A stretch of 64,000 nucleotides of DNA. Origin: DATGUN01 sp035301285 (GTDB lineage: Bacteria; Bacillota; Bacilli; Bacillales; Amphibacillaceae). Position 1 is the stretch's first letter. The number at the start of each line of letters is the position of its first letter. Made by a program: the position numbers and the translations under genes. A model generated the notes under the pieces. The model had not been told where the DNA came from and did not search any database. It saw nothing but the letters and a program-made list of their open reading frames with translations. The stretch lies in NCBI GenBank assembly GCA_035301285.1, contig DATGUN010000038.1, positions 62,001 through 126,000 on the forward strand, given 5' to 3'. Positions 51,501 through 59,953 of the stretch are shown here, piece after piece.

Positions 51501-52002
51501 GCTCGGTACGAAAGCATCTCCGGCAGGGGTTCTTTATTTCCATGTTCATAATCCGATGATTTCCAGTAAGCAGATGTTATCAAATGAAAAACTGGAAGAT
51601 GAAATATTGAAGACATATAAAATGCAAGGTCTATTGCTTTCCAATGAAGAAATTGTCCAGCTGATGGATACATCGCTTGAATCAGGATCCAGCAAGATCA
51701 TTCCGGCTGGGTTTAAGAAAAAAGGCGGATTTTATAATCATTCGAAAGTAGCTGACGAGTCGACATTTACGAATCTGCAGCAATATATCCATGCGTTGAT
51801 GATCGATGCTGGAGTGGATATAACGAATGGTGGTGTCCATTTAAATCCATTCCAGAAAAAAGAACAGGTTGCATGTACGTTTTGCCCGTTTAAATCGGTA
51901 TGTCAATTCGATCCGACGCTTCCGGATAATGATTATCATCAATTGATGGATATGTCGGAATCGGATGTGTTGGAACGTATACAGGATAAGGAGGTGTTCT
52001 AG
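48502..52002 (+). CDS. addB: AddB, ATP-dependent helicase/nuclease subunit B
   Basis: A 1166-residue subunit of the AddAB recombinase that processes double-strand breaks and recognises Chi. Walker A is GRSGTGKS at 10-17. The C-terminal nuclease domain has the iron-sulfur cysteines C1125, C1128 and C1134 (CTFCPFKSVC), with the fourth in YHRCSYQHF near residue 805. The nuclease motif is LRIIDYKSSAK. ATG 48502 is taken, though ATG 48508 is also possible. The stop overlaps the addA start by one base. Confidence 0.96.
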   Translation: MEMGIRFLLGRSGTGKSSTCLRELKEKANENPQGPPIFYLTPDQMTFQQEYALFRDEQMKGSIRVQIVSFSRLAWRILQETGGATRQFISSVGMQMMLRKIIEEKQGEWHVFQKAMEKQGFLDQLEQMIAEFKRYGVTPEMLHEQIGQIEQQSDADTNEQSLEHKLTDLTYIYEKLIYALQGKYVDSEDQLQLLAEKISQSTLLNDAEIYIDGFHRFTPQELLVIEELLKKCKRVSVTLTMDEITGYQVPELDLFYQTKDTYQKLVKISRENNILIDDPVVFQPENGQFKDRPAFFHLEENFDVRPAPAYTDDNVPITIAESVHPRAEVEGVAQEVLRLVREDGYRFSDMAVFIREADVYHDLMHTVFADYEIPVFIDEKRSMIHHSLIEFIRSVLDVVEGNWRYDAVFRVLKTGFIPKTDRQYPLDEDAIDEFENYVLEYGIRSRSRWFSEGDWSYRRFRGFDGDVQTTKEKQMETRINAYRKQVLHALESFDKSIRKAETIQALCEEIYLLMEKVGVRERLQSLQVYYDDNGQNEKGREQEQVWDGVIQLLDEMVEMAGEEKMSLSILKKTMEAGFDTLTFAHVPPSIDHVIAGTIDRSRFSDIKCAFQLGVTEGIWPMKPPLDGMINERERELLNGRGIELADSSRRKLLDDWFYMYIAFSAARDRLWISYPLSDEEGKAKMPSQLISRVHDLFPATKNHRLLEDPEELLEAERFISTPLKTRSALTAQLARYQKGYPVKDIWWYVLNWYIAEESKGDATYQTLQSLYYRNQPVNLSQDTVDGLYPKQIKASVSRLEMYHRCSYQHFAQYSLGLKERKTYKLDAPDIGNLFHEALKKITEWIQGAGKDFSNIYKKEAEGYARQAVEKLAPVLQHEILMSSNRYQYIQQKLLEVISRATYILSEQARHSSFSPVGLELGFGNDETLPPITLPLRNGFELMLRGRIDRVDKTMDEEELFLRIIDYKSSAKSLNLVDVYYGLALQMLAYLDVVLTHSETWLGTKASPAGVLYFHVHNPMISSKQMLSNEKLEDEILKTYKMQGLLLSNEEIVQLMDTSLESGSSKIIPAGFKKKGGFYNHSKVADESTFTNLQQYIHALMIDAGVDITNGGVHLNPFQKKEQVACTFCPFKSVCQFDPTLPDNDYHQLMDMSESDVLERIQDKEVF

Positions 52003-55000
52003 TGGTGGATTGGACGAAGAAACAACAAGAAGCAATTTACACGGATGGTTGTGACATCCTTGTGGCGGCAGCTGCTGGATCGGGGAAAACAGCTGTATTG
52101 GTAGAGCGTATCATTCAAAAAGTGATACAGAAGGAAAACCCAGTTGATATTGACTCACTTCTTGTCGTGACATTCACGAATGCAGCAGCACAGGAAATGC
52201 GAAATCGGGTCGGTATAGCCTTGGAAAAGGCGATTGCCGAGGCACCTTCATCTGGACACCTGAAAAAACAACTTTCCTTATTGCAGCGAGCTTCGATCTC
52301 TACATTACACGCTTTTTGCATGGAAATCGTGAAACAGTATGCTTATTTGCTTGATATAGATCCCGCTTTCCGAATTGCCAATGATATGGAAGGTGATCTA
52401 TTGAAACAGGAAGTGCTGGATGAGCTATTTGAGGATTGGTACGGTAAAGATGGGGATGCGATGCAATCATTCTTTGCTGTTGTCGACCGTTTTTCGGATG
52501 ATCGAAGCGATGTTGACGTTGAAGAACTGATCCTCAAGTTATATACGTTTGCCATGCAGAATCCGTACCCAGAGCAGTGGCTTGATGACATGGCGAATGT
52601 TTATGCCATCGGTGAACAATGGGACGAAAAAAATTCAGGTTGGCTGTCTATACTGAAAAAGGCGGTCAAGAATCAATTGATGGCAGTGAAGTCAGAAATA
52701 AGCAAAGCCAAAGATATCATATTGGAGGCAGATGGCCCGTACCACTATGCGGATGCGGTAGATGCAGATGCGGCATTGGTGGAAGAAGCATTTCAACATT
52801 TGGATAGCTGGAATGATTTACAATCATCGATCCAAGCGATTTCCTTCCAAAAATTATCCGGCAAACGCGTAGAATGTAATGAAGAGAAAAAAGAGCATGT
52901 TAAATCGTTGCGGAACGGTTATAAAAAACGTCTGACCGATATGGCAGAGAAGTGGTTCAGCCGAGATTTGGAACATCATGTTCAAGATATGCGGGAAATG
53001 TTCCCGATCATGGAACAGTTAGTCGTTCTTGTGAAAGAATTCAAAGAACGATTTGCATTGGAAAAGAAAGAAAAGGCCATTGTTGATTTTTCCGATTTGG
53101 AACATTTTACACTGACTTTATTATTGGATGAAGCATCCGATGGGAACCCGCGTCCATCTCATGTAGCTGAGCAGTTGAAGGATACATTCAGCGAAATTTT
53201 GATTGATGAATACCAGGATACCAATCTTGTCCAAGAAACGATTTTGTCGCTTGTCAGCGATCAGGTGGGTACGGGAAACCGGTTTATGGTCGGAGATGTG
53301 AAACAAAGCATCTATCGATTCCGTCATGCAGAGCCATCATTATTCATCGATAAGTATAAACGCTTTTCGACTGGTGAATCAACAGGACACCGAATCGACC
53401 TGGCAAGTAATTTCAGAAGCAGGCAGAACATATTAAGTGGTGCCAACTATATTTTTAGGCAAATATTCGATGAGACGCTAGGGGAAATAACCTATGACCA
53501 TGATTCTGAACTATTGTATGGCAATAAAAGCTACGATTCACTTTCTTTCGCGAAACCCGAACAGGAATTAATCATCATTGACAGGGAAACCCCCGAAGAA
53601 ACTGAACAAGAACCAGGGGATGAAAGCTACCAGGACCTTGAAAAGGCACAACTTGAAGCACGAGCCTACGCTGCGAAAATCAAAGAATGGATCCATCCTG
53701 AAACAGGAAACCCTCTTCAAATTGTAGATAAGGGAACGAATAAACAAAGGGATGCCCAATATCGTGACATCGTCATTTTGCAACGCTCCATGACGTGGGC
53801 GCCAACCATTGCGGATGAGCTGAAAAAACAAGGCATTCCCATTTATGCCGAATTATCAACTGGGTATTTTGAGGCGATAGAAGTAAAAATCATGCTGAGT
53901 CTACTCAAAGTGATCGACAATCCGCAGCAAGATATCCCCTTGGCATCGGTCCTACGTTCTCCGATTGTTGGATTGGATGAAGAAGCACTGGCACAAATCA
54001 GGTTAAAGGATCGGCATAATAATTATTATGCTGCGCTTATGAAATATACAAGGGAGACAGATAATGCCACTGCAAAAAAAACACAACGATTTTTGGATCA
54101 GCTGAAGACATTTCGCCTCGCATCCAGACAGGGAGCATTATCCGAATTGATCTGGGACATCTATAGAATGACAGGTTATTATGATTTTGTCGGAGGGATG
54201 CCTGGAGGAAGACAGCGTCAGGCTAATTTGAGGGCTTTATATGATCGTGCGAGAACATATGAAGCAACATCCTTTCGTGGATTGTTCCGTTTTCTGCGTT
54301 TTATCGAGCGGATGGAAGAACGTGGGGATGACCTAGGTGCGGCGCGTGCCCTGAGCGAACAGGAAGATGTGGTTCGTATGATGACCATCCATAAAAGTAA
54401 AGGCCTCGAGTTCCCCATCGTTATTTTAGGCGGAATGGATAAACAGTTTAATCTACAGGATTTAAGACAACGCTATTTACTGCATAAGGATTATGGGTTC
54501 GCAAGTAAATTTGTCGATCCGGTTAAACGGATCACGTATCCGACGTTATTTTACCACGCACTGCAATATCAAAAGCTGGAAGAACAACTTTCAGAGGAAA
54601 TGCGGGTGTTGTATGTGGCATTGACACGGGCAAAAGAAAAGATGATCATGGTGGCGAATGTTGCTTCCTATGATAAGAAAATCGCGAAATGGAACCGTGT
54701 ATCGGATCATGATGAATGGGTTCTGCCCGCTTATGAGCGTATGGAAGCAAAGTCCTATCTGGACTGGATCGGCCCTGCCTTAATCAGACATGAAAGGAAT
54801 GAAATGTTACGTCTGGATACAATGGACCTAAGTGTTCCGGAAGAAATCCGTCTGGATCCATCCGACTGGGATGTATCCATCGTTCATGGAAGTGAATATG
54901 CGAACTTGTCGGAAAAGGTAACGCAGGAAGATACAGTATTGAAAGAAACCATTGACAATTGGGAACCTCTTACGCTGGAGCGCCCTGTGCTACAAAAACA

Positions 55001-55718
55001 AGTGGATGATACATTGAATTTCCGGTATCCTTTCTTGGATGCGGCATATAAAAGAGCGAAACAATCGGTTACGGAGATTAAGCGGATGCGGGAAGAAAAG
55101 GATGCCTACAGTGCAGATGATTTAATCCGCCAACCGCATGTTTCCATCATGAAGCGGCCGAAATTCATGCAAAAAGAAGAATATCGTATGTCACCTGCCG
55201 AAGTCGGAACAGTCGTACATACGGTCATGCAGCATATTCCTTTTACAAAACCAATGAATACAGATGAAATAGCCGCATTCATTGATTCCCTTGTTTTCAA
55301 AGAAATACTGACTGACAGGGAATCGGAAGTCGTTGATAAAGAGATGATTCAAGCATTTCTATCATCTGATATGGCTGCCTTTATGAGAGAAAGCTCTATC
55401 ATCTACAGAGAGGTCCCGTTCAGCTTGACACTTTCGGCAAAAGACGTTTACCCCTCTTGGAAGAATGAAGTGGACGAAAGTGTACTCATTCAAGGAGTGA
55501 TAGACTGTGTGATACCTGGGAAGAATGGTTGGATCATTTTGGATTATAAAACAGATGCCATCAAAGAAGAATTATCAGATACCCTTAAAAAACAGCTTTC
55601 CGAGCGCTATAAAACACAGGTTGAACTTTATAGACATGCGATTGAAACAATTTGGAAGAAACCCGTCGAAGAAGCATACCTATATTATTTTCATAAACAG
55701 TTCCTCTTGAAAATGTAG
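52002..55718 (+). CDS. addA: AddA, ATP-dependent helicase/nuclease subunit A
   Basis: A 1238-residue UvrD-like helicase with C-terminal nuclease. Walker A is AAAGSGKT at 23-30, the DExx box is LIDEYQDTN, and motif VI is LYVALTRAKE. The C-terminal RecB-type nuclease has D-Y-K at 1181-1183 (ILDYKTD) and Q-E-Y-like TQVELYRHA. The start is GTG 52002, with AAGGAGGTG 5 bases upstream; the second GTG 52005 is also possible. It forms the dimer with AddB. Confidence 0.97.
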   Translation: MVDWTKKQQEAIYTDGCDILVAAAAGSGKTAVLVERIIQKVIQKENPVDIDSLLVVTFTNAAAQEMRNRVGIALEKAIAEAPSSGHLKKQLSLLQRASISTLHAFCMEIVKQYAYLLDIDPAFRIANDMEGDLLKQEVLDELFEDWYGKDGDAMQSFFAVVDRFSDDRSDVDVEELILKLYTFAMQNPYPEQWLDDMANVYAIGEQWDEKNSGWLSILKKAVKNQLMAVKSEISKAKDIILEADGPYHYADAVDADAALVEEAFQHLDSWNDLQSSIQAISFQKLSGKRVECNEEKKEHVKSLRNGYKKRLTDMAEKWFSRDLEHHVQDMREMFPIMEQLVVLVKEFKERFALEKKEKAIVDFSDLEHFTLTLLLDEASDGNPRPSHVAEQLKDTFSEILIDEYQDTNLVQETILSLVSDQVGTGNRFMVGDVKQSIYRFRHAEPSLFIDKYKRFSTGESTGHRIDLASNFRSRQNILSGANYIFRQIFDETLGEITYDHDSELLYGNKSYDSLSFAKPEQELIIIDRETPEETEQEPGDESYQDLEKAQLEARAYAAKIKEWIHPETGNPLQIVDKGTNKQRDAQYRDIVILQRSMTWAPTIADELKKQGIPIYAELSTGYFEAIEVKIMLSLLKVIDNPQQDIPLASVLRSPIVGLDEEALAQIRLKDRHNNYYAALMKYTRETDNATAKKTQRFLDQLKTFRLASRQGALSELIWDIYRMTGYYDFVGGMPGGRQRQANLRALYDRARTYEATSFRGLFRFLRFIERMEERGDDLGAARALSEQEDVVRMMTIHKSKGLEFPIVILGGMDKQFNLQDLRQRYLLHKDYGFASKFVDPVKRITYPTLFYHALQYQKLEEQLSEEMRVLYVALTRAKEKMIMVANVASYDKKIAKWNRVSDHDEWVLPAYERMEAKSYLDWIGPALIRHERNEMLRLDTMDLSVPEEIRLDPSDWDVSIVHGSEYANLSEKVTQEDTVLKETIDNWEPLTLERPVLQKQVDDTLNFRYPFLDAAYKRAKQSVTEIKRMREEKDAYSADDLIRQPHVSIMKRPKFMQKEEYRMSPAEVGTVVHTVMQHIPFTKPMNTDEIAAFIDSLVFKEILTDRESEVVDKEMIQAFLSSDMAAFMRESSIIYREVPFSLTLSAKDVYPSWKNEVDESVLIQGVIDCVIPGKNGWIILDYKTDAIKEELSDTLKKQLSERYKTQVELYRHAIETIWKKPVEEAYLYYFHKQFLLKM

Positions 55719-55881
55719 CGTTTCATATTGATGCTATGGATATCAGTTTTTATCGCATTCACTGAAAAGTCATATTCCTGAATGGACATTGTAATAGGTG
55801 TTATGGAGTGATTCATGATATGATGGGTTAAATACCATAACATGGTAAGTGTTTGAAAAAGAACGGATAGGAGGTTGTTTT

Positions 55882-56256
55882 ATGACACATATGCATATTA
55901 CATCATGGGTATTGGCGTTTATTTTACTCGTGTTGGTCATTATGTTTTACCGTCAAGGCAAGGAAAAGGCATCAAAAGTATTCCACATGATTATGCGACT
56001 GGACTTTTTGTTTATTTTGTATACGGGTGGGTCTTTATTCGCCCAGTACTTTTCTTCAGCGGGTTTGTCCAGCTACATGCCGGAAGTGATCATCAAAGGG
56101 TTAGCCGGACTATGGGTCATTATTGCTATGGAAATGATTGCCTTGAAAGTGGCAGATAATTTGCCGTCCAGAAGCTGGATGATTCAACTTATCATTGCCA
56201 GCATCATCGCAATCGGTCTTGGATTTGGAAGGTTGCCATTGGGCATTCTTCCATAG
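55882..56256 (+). CDS. yisL: YisL family membrane protein (UPF0344)
   Basis: A 124-residue protein with four membrane helices in a regular pattern: MHITSWVLAFILLVLVIMFY, LDFLFILYTGGSLF, EVIIKGLAGLWVIIAMEMI and the last WMIQLIIASIIAIGLGFGRL. The motif HMIMRLDFLFILYTG with K/R residues is conserved in YisL (DUF1516). The role is unknown. ATG 55882 is chosen because GGAGG lies before it; the frame extends 11 codons further. Confidence 0.85.
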   Translation: MTHMHITSWVLAFILLVLVIMFYRQGKEKASKVFHMIMRLDFLFILYTGGSLFAQYFSSAGLSSYMPEVIIKGLAGLWVIIAMEMIALKVADNLPSRSWMIQLIIASIIAIGLGFGRLPLGILP

Positions 56257-56272
56257 ATAAGAACATCGACAT

Positions 56273-56304
56273 GGGACTGTTTCATTACGGGCAGTCCCTT
56301 TTCC
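56273..56304 (+). terminator. terminator of yisL
   Basis: GGGACTG at 56273-56279 pairs with CAGTCCC at 56292-56298, followed by TTTTCCTT. Confidence 0.8.
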
Positions 56305-56415
56305 TTGGCTTGAAAAATGTGTAGTTTTTTCAACAAATCCGATCAACATATTGACTCTATCCGTATAAACGAAATAATAGGAGTAGTGTATAAATTAATT
56401 TTTGGAGGAACTTGT

Positions 56416-57909
56416 ATGAAACGCTTATTTTTTGTCTGCTTTATCATTCCACTCCTGTTTGTATCTACCATTCCATCAACAACGATGGCGGAAGAAGATC
56501 GAACTGTGCAACAGGAAAAGATTTTTGATATTTTGGTTGATCGATATAGCAATGGTGACACTTCGATTGATAACGATACGGATGTCGACGATCCTTATAC
56601 ATTCCATGGTGGTGATTTAAAAGGAATCACGGACAAGTTGGATGATATCGAAGAACTTGGATTCAGCGCCATTTCATTATCCCCTATCATGCAGAATTCA
56701 CCGGGTGGTTATCACGGCTATTGGGTGGAAGATTTTTATAAAGTGGATAAGCATTTCGGAACGATGGAAGATTTTAAACATCTGATCGATGAAGCACATA
56801 AACGAGATATCAAGGTCATTCTTGAAATGGTGACAAATTATGTTGGCGAGACAAATGATATCGTCACCGACAATCCGGATTGGCTGGACGGGCAGGCAAC
56901 AGACGAGAACATACCGTGGATGGAAGATGTAAATGTTCTTGATCAATCAAATGCATCTGTTGCGGAATACTTAACGGATGTTTCGGATTACTGGATGGAT
57001 GAAACAGATATTGACGGTTTTAAGTTACATGCAGCAGATGAAGCAGATGAAGGGTTTATACAAGATTTGACTACCCATATTAAAGAAAAGGATGCGGATT
57101 TCTTGCTTATGGCAGACATTTTAAACCCGGATAATTCGATCGACTTTTTATTGGATGAAGAATCAATTGATCTGGTGGAAGATACAGATCTATATAAAGC
57201 GATGACCGAAACGTTCAAAAAGCCGGATCAATCCGTTGAAGAGCTATATAAAGTGTGGGAGGAAAACGAAACCGACAAAAGTCTTCTATATGTGGATAAT
57301 AAGTACACAAAACGGTTTACCCAGCAATTTGTCGAAAATGGGAGGAGTCCATTGACTGTTTGGAAGATGGCTCTTACGTTTATGTATACTGCACCGGGTG
57401 CCCCTTATGTCTATCAAGGTTCAAACATACCGATGTATGGTGAAGGATTTCCCGAGAATCAGGATTTAGTGCAATTCACTATGGAAGATGATGACTTGGC
57501 GGAATTTTATCATAGGATTTCATCTTTACACGATGAATTTCCCGCCATCACAGAAGGGGATTACCAATTAGTGGATTCGGACGGTGCGATGAGTGTCTTT
57601 AAGCGTGAGACAGATGATGATATAGTCTATATCGCCATAAATAATGATAGTGAAGGCAAGGGCGTGAAAGTAGATGGGTTAAACCCGGGAGATCAATTGC
57701 GGGGGGTTCTCGAAGATGATATTATCCGAGAATCAGATGATGGAACATTTCGAATCAGTCTGCCCAGGGAATCGGCTGATGTATTTATCGTGGAACCTGA
57801 TACAGGGTTGAATTGGCCCTTTATCATTTTAATTGGCGGCGTGTTCCTCTTGTTCCCGATATTGGTTCTGAGTGTCTCTATCAAGCAAAAGAGAAAAAAA
57901 CAGGCCTGA
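56416..57909 (+). CDS. membrane-anchored alpha-amylase-fold (GH13) protein lacking catalytic residues
   Basis: A 497-residue exported protein: signal peptide (about 1-24), a GH13-type barrel, then a C-terminal membrane helix (WPFIILIGGVFLLFPILVL) with basic tail. The fold is clear: FDILVDRYSNGD, FHGGDLKGI, GGYHGYWVEDFYKVDKHFGT. But the four catalytic boxes are altered: box I DxxxNH is E137...N141-Y142; box II GFRxD is GFKLH with H205 at the nucleophile; box III GE is A233-D234; box IV NHD is N295-K296-Y297. It is therefore expected to be inactive on sugars, and may act in carbohydrate binding or another surface role. GGAGG precedes the ATG. Confidence 0.85.
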   Translation: MKRLFFVCFIIPLLFVSTIPSTTMAEEDRTVQQEKIFDILVDRYSNGDTSIDNDTDVDDPYTFHGGDLKGITDKLDDIEELGFSAISLSPIMQNSPGGYHGYWVEDFYKVDKHFGTMEDFKHLIDEAHKRDIKVILEMVTNYVGETNDIVTDNPDWLDGQATDENIPWMEDVNVLDQSNASVAEYLTDVSDYWMDETDIDGFKLHAADEADEGFIQDLTTHIKEKDADFLLMADILNPDNSIDFLLDEESIDLVEDTDLYKAMTETFKKPDQSVEELYKVWEENETDKSLLYVDNKYTKRFTQQFVENGRSPLTVWKMALTFMYTAPGAPYVYQGSNIPMYGEGFPENQDLVQFTMEDDDLAEFYHRISSLHDEFPAITEGDYQLVDSDGAMSVFKRETDDDIVYIAINNDSEGKGVKVDGLNPGDQLRGVLEDDIIRESDDGTFRISLPRESADVFIVEPDTGLNWPFIILIGGVFLLFPILVLSVSIKQKRKKQA

Positions 57910-57946
57910 ACCAAAGATACCCGAACACAAGTCTAGTATTAACGAT

Positions 57947-57994
57947 CAAAAACATCCCAATCGTAGGTGTATAAACACGATTGGGATGTTTTCA
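57947..57994. terminator. terminator of the amylase-like gene
   Basis: AAAACATCCCAATCGT at 57949-57964 pairs perfectly with ACGATTGGGATGTTTT at 57977-57992; A/T tracts flank it. Confidence 0.92.
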
Positions 57995-58041
57995 TCTAGC
58001 TGTTCAAACGATTCCGCTGTTGAATGCAGGTCGAATGACTT

Positions 58042-58245
58042 TCATTTTTCGGATTCAAGATTTGCGTGAGCATTCCTGGCTCCTTGTTTGGATAAATAAC
58101 AAAAAATCTTCATATACTCGGCAATGTCGATTTTTTCGGAGATGTATAGATGCTGATAATAATCCAATAAATGATTGATGCTGGCCGGTGGTTCATTTCG
58201 ATCCATTTCATAAATGGTCGCCAATTCTTTAACATGCATAAACAT
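58042..58245 (-). CDS. YppF-like small protein
   Basis: A 67-residue soluble helical protein: MFMHVKELATIYEMDRNEPP, then ASINHLLDYYQHLYISEKI and DIAEYMKIFCYLSKQGARNA. The pattern with NxLLDYYQxxYI and EYxKxxxxLxxxGA fits the YppF family of Bacillaceae. GAGGGGG precedes the ATG. The role is unknown. It is transcribed in the same direction as the oxidase-like gene upstream of it. Confidence 0.55.
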   Translation of the reverse strand: MFMHVKELATIYEMDRNEPPASINHLLDYYQHLYISEKIDIAEYMKIFCYLSKQGARNAHANLESEK

Positions 58246-58349
58246 TTGTCCCCCTCATAACAGTCACTGACAGATTGGTCATCATGAGTCGTCCAATCAG
58301 CTCTATACAAAAATGATATGTTAGGAAGGGGGATTTCATGCAAAAAAGG

Positions 58350-59564
58350 TTAATTTTTTTCGGCTGTGGCACGCCATATGAACAGGATACCGATCAGAAG
58401 CAGTAAACTGGCCCCGACAAGTGATTCAGGGAATGCAGGAAGCGATGGAAGAACGAACCAGTTTGTTGCTCCATTATAAAACAGTAGAATTTCATTCCAT
58501 AAGAGTCCGATGATGAACATACCGAAACCGATTTGAAAAACATGTTTTGATGGATCGATGATTCCAGTCAACTGTAATTGAACCATAATGAATATACTTA
58601 CAAAACCAAGTAAAGTAAAATGTAAATAGCCAATGATGACATTGCGTGTATTATAGATAAGTCCGGCCATATCGGGAATGATTAATCCGAGTTCCATTGT
58701 ACTTTTCAGAAATAGCAATGCAAATACGATCATCAGCCCTGTCACAATCATCCAGTTATAAAGCATGGATAAATGATTCCATATTTCTTTGAAAGCAACG
58801 AGAATACACAGTACCCCAACCCATTGCCCGATACCGCCTGCAATCGCAAGTCCTTCTGCCACGGGTCCTAAGTCAACCCACAAAACGGATAGAAAGTAAC
58901 CGGGAAATAAACAAATCATATATATCCAAAAACCGATATTCAATAGAATGGGGGAATGGCTGATGTGATTTCTCTGCAAAATGAAAATAAACAATCCGAT
59001 CAACATGAGGAATAACCAGCCATTATATTGAAAGTGTAAATAGAAATAAATCGCCATATCAAATAAACCAGAATCACGCAACCCATTTGCAGCAATAAAA
59101 CCTAACGAAAATGGTCCGATGCTGGAAACAATCAAGGCAAACAGCGATCCAAAAACGTATAATTTTCCTTGTCTGGAGATATAGGGAAGATTGGATAGCT
59201 CACGATAAATGAAAATAGCTCCCCAATATTCAAGAAATATATGAAGCGTTGACGTAATAATGGAAAACACATCATAACCTTGACTCATGAAAGCAAAAAA
59301 CATGACAAGAGAGACAATGAATAATGAACTGATGAGGGCGATGGCTTGTTTCCGTCTCTTGATCCTTGTCCAAAATAATGCCAGCATAACCGATAACACA
59401 CCTAAAAAAGCCCATCCCAGTATTGCTGTATGTGAGTGGGCGTGCAATATATTTGTATAAGGAGCGATTTGATTCGGGTAGATGGAAGAAATGCGCATCC
59501 ATAATCCCGATAGGGCTGTTATCGTAAATAGAACAAAAGACATATGAATAAAAATACGCGGCAT
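58350..59564 (-). CDS. heme-copper-oxidase-like multi-pass membrane protein
   Basis: A 404-residue protein with about 12 hydrophobic helices. Histidines sit in the places typical of heme-copper oxidase subunit I or NnrS-like relatives: H41/H43/H45 in NILHAHSHTAILGWAFLG (helix 2), H177 in FYLHFQYNGW and H315 in GYLHFTLLGF. The second copper-ligand HH pair of true oxidases is not seen, so its activity is uncertain; it might bind heme only. No subunit II or cytochrome gene is adjacent. A good sigma-A promoter lies upstream. AGGGAGG precedes the ATG. Confidence 0.65.
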   Translation of the reverse strand: MPRIFIHMSFVLFTITALSGLWMRISSIYPNQIAPYTNILHAHSHTAILGWAFLGVLSVMLALFWTRIKRRKQAIALISSLFIVSLVMFFAFMSQGYDVFSIITSTLHIFLEYWGAIFIYRELSNLPYISRQGKLYVFGSLFALIVSSIGPFSLGFIAANGLRDSGLFDMAIYFYLHFQYNGWLFLMLIGLFIFILQRNHISHSPILLNIGFWIYMICLFPGYFLSVLWVDLGPVAEGLAIAGGIGQWVGVLCILVAFKEIWNHLSMLYNWMIVTGLMIVFALLFLKSTMELGLIIPDMAGLIYNTRNVIIGYLHFTLLGFVSIFIMVQLQLTGIIDPSKHVFQIGFGMFIIGLLWNEILLFYNGATNWFVLPSLPAFPESLVGASLLLLIGILFIWRATAEKN

Positions 59565-59614
59565 GATGAATCCTCCCTATGTATCACAATACAATCATCG
59601 CCTATTTGGCAAAA

Positions 59615-59643
59615 AGTGTATAGAGTCATCGTGAAAATGTCAA
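59615..59643 (-). promoter_or_regulatory. promoter of the heme-copper-oxidase-like gene
   Basis: On the minus strand, perfect TTGACA (59638-59643), a 17-base spacer, then TACACT (59615-59620). Confidence 0.6.
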
Positions 59644-59887
59644 TAAACGATAAGAAAGTTTTGACGATATTATTACGAAGGGCCAAAATGCCTTCAATAA
59701 TAAAGATCTATCCATCTACAGTATATTCATTCAATCAAACATGCATGAACAAGAGATGAAAAAAGGTGGGATCAAATGTTTTTCGCGTGTGCGTGCACAG
59801 CCAACAAAAACAGAATGGTGGATGAAAGGTGTCCAAAAATCAAGAAATGGACCCCATTTTCACAAACGGCTATATCCCTCTCGATAT
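59644..59887. other. intergenic DNA with no gene recognised
   Basis: Between the oxidase-like promoter and the degV-family terminator there is no frame with a ribosome-binding site. I see no stem-loop or repeat of note. The whole gene-free stretch is 59565-59953. Confidence 0.4.
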
Positions 59888-59936
59888 ACAAAAAAATAGT
59901 GGGTAAGCGTATCGGTCGATAATCTTACCCACTTAT
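59888..59936 (-). terminator. terminator of the DegV-family gene
   Basis: AGTGGGTAAG at 59898-59907 pairs with CTTACCCACT at 59924-59933. On the minus strand the stem is followed by ATTTTTTTG. Confidence 0.88.
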
Positions 59937-59953
59937 CTATTGCCGGAGTCCGA

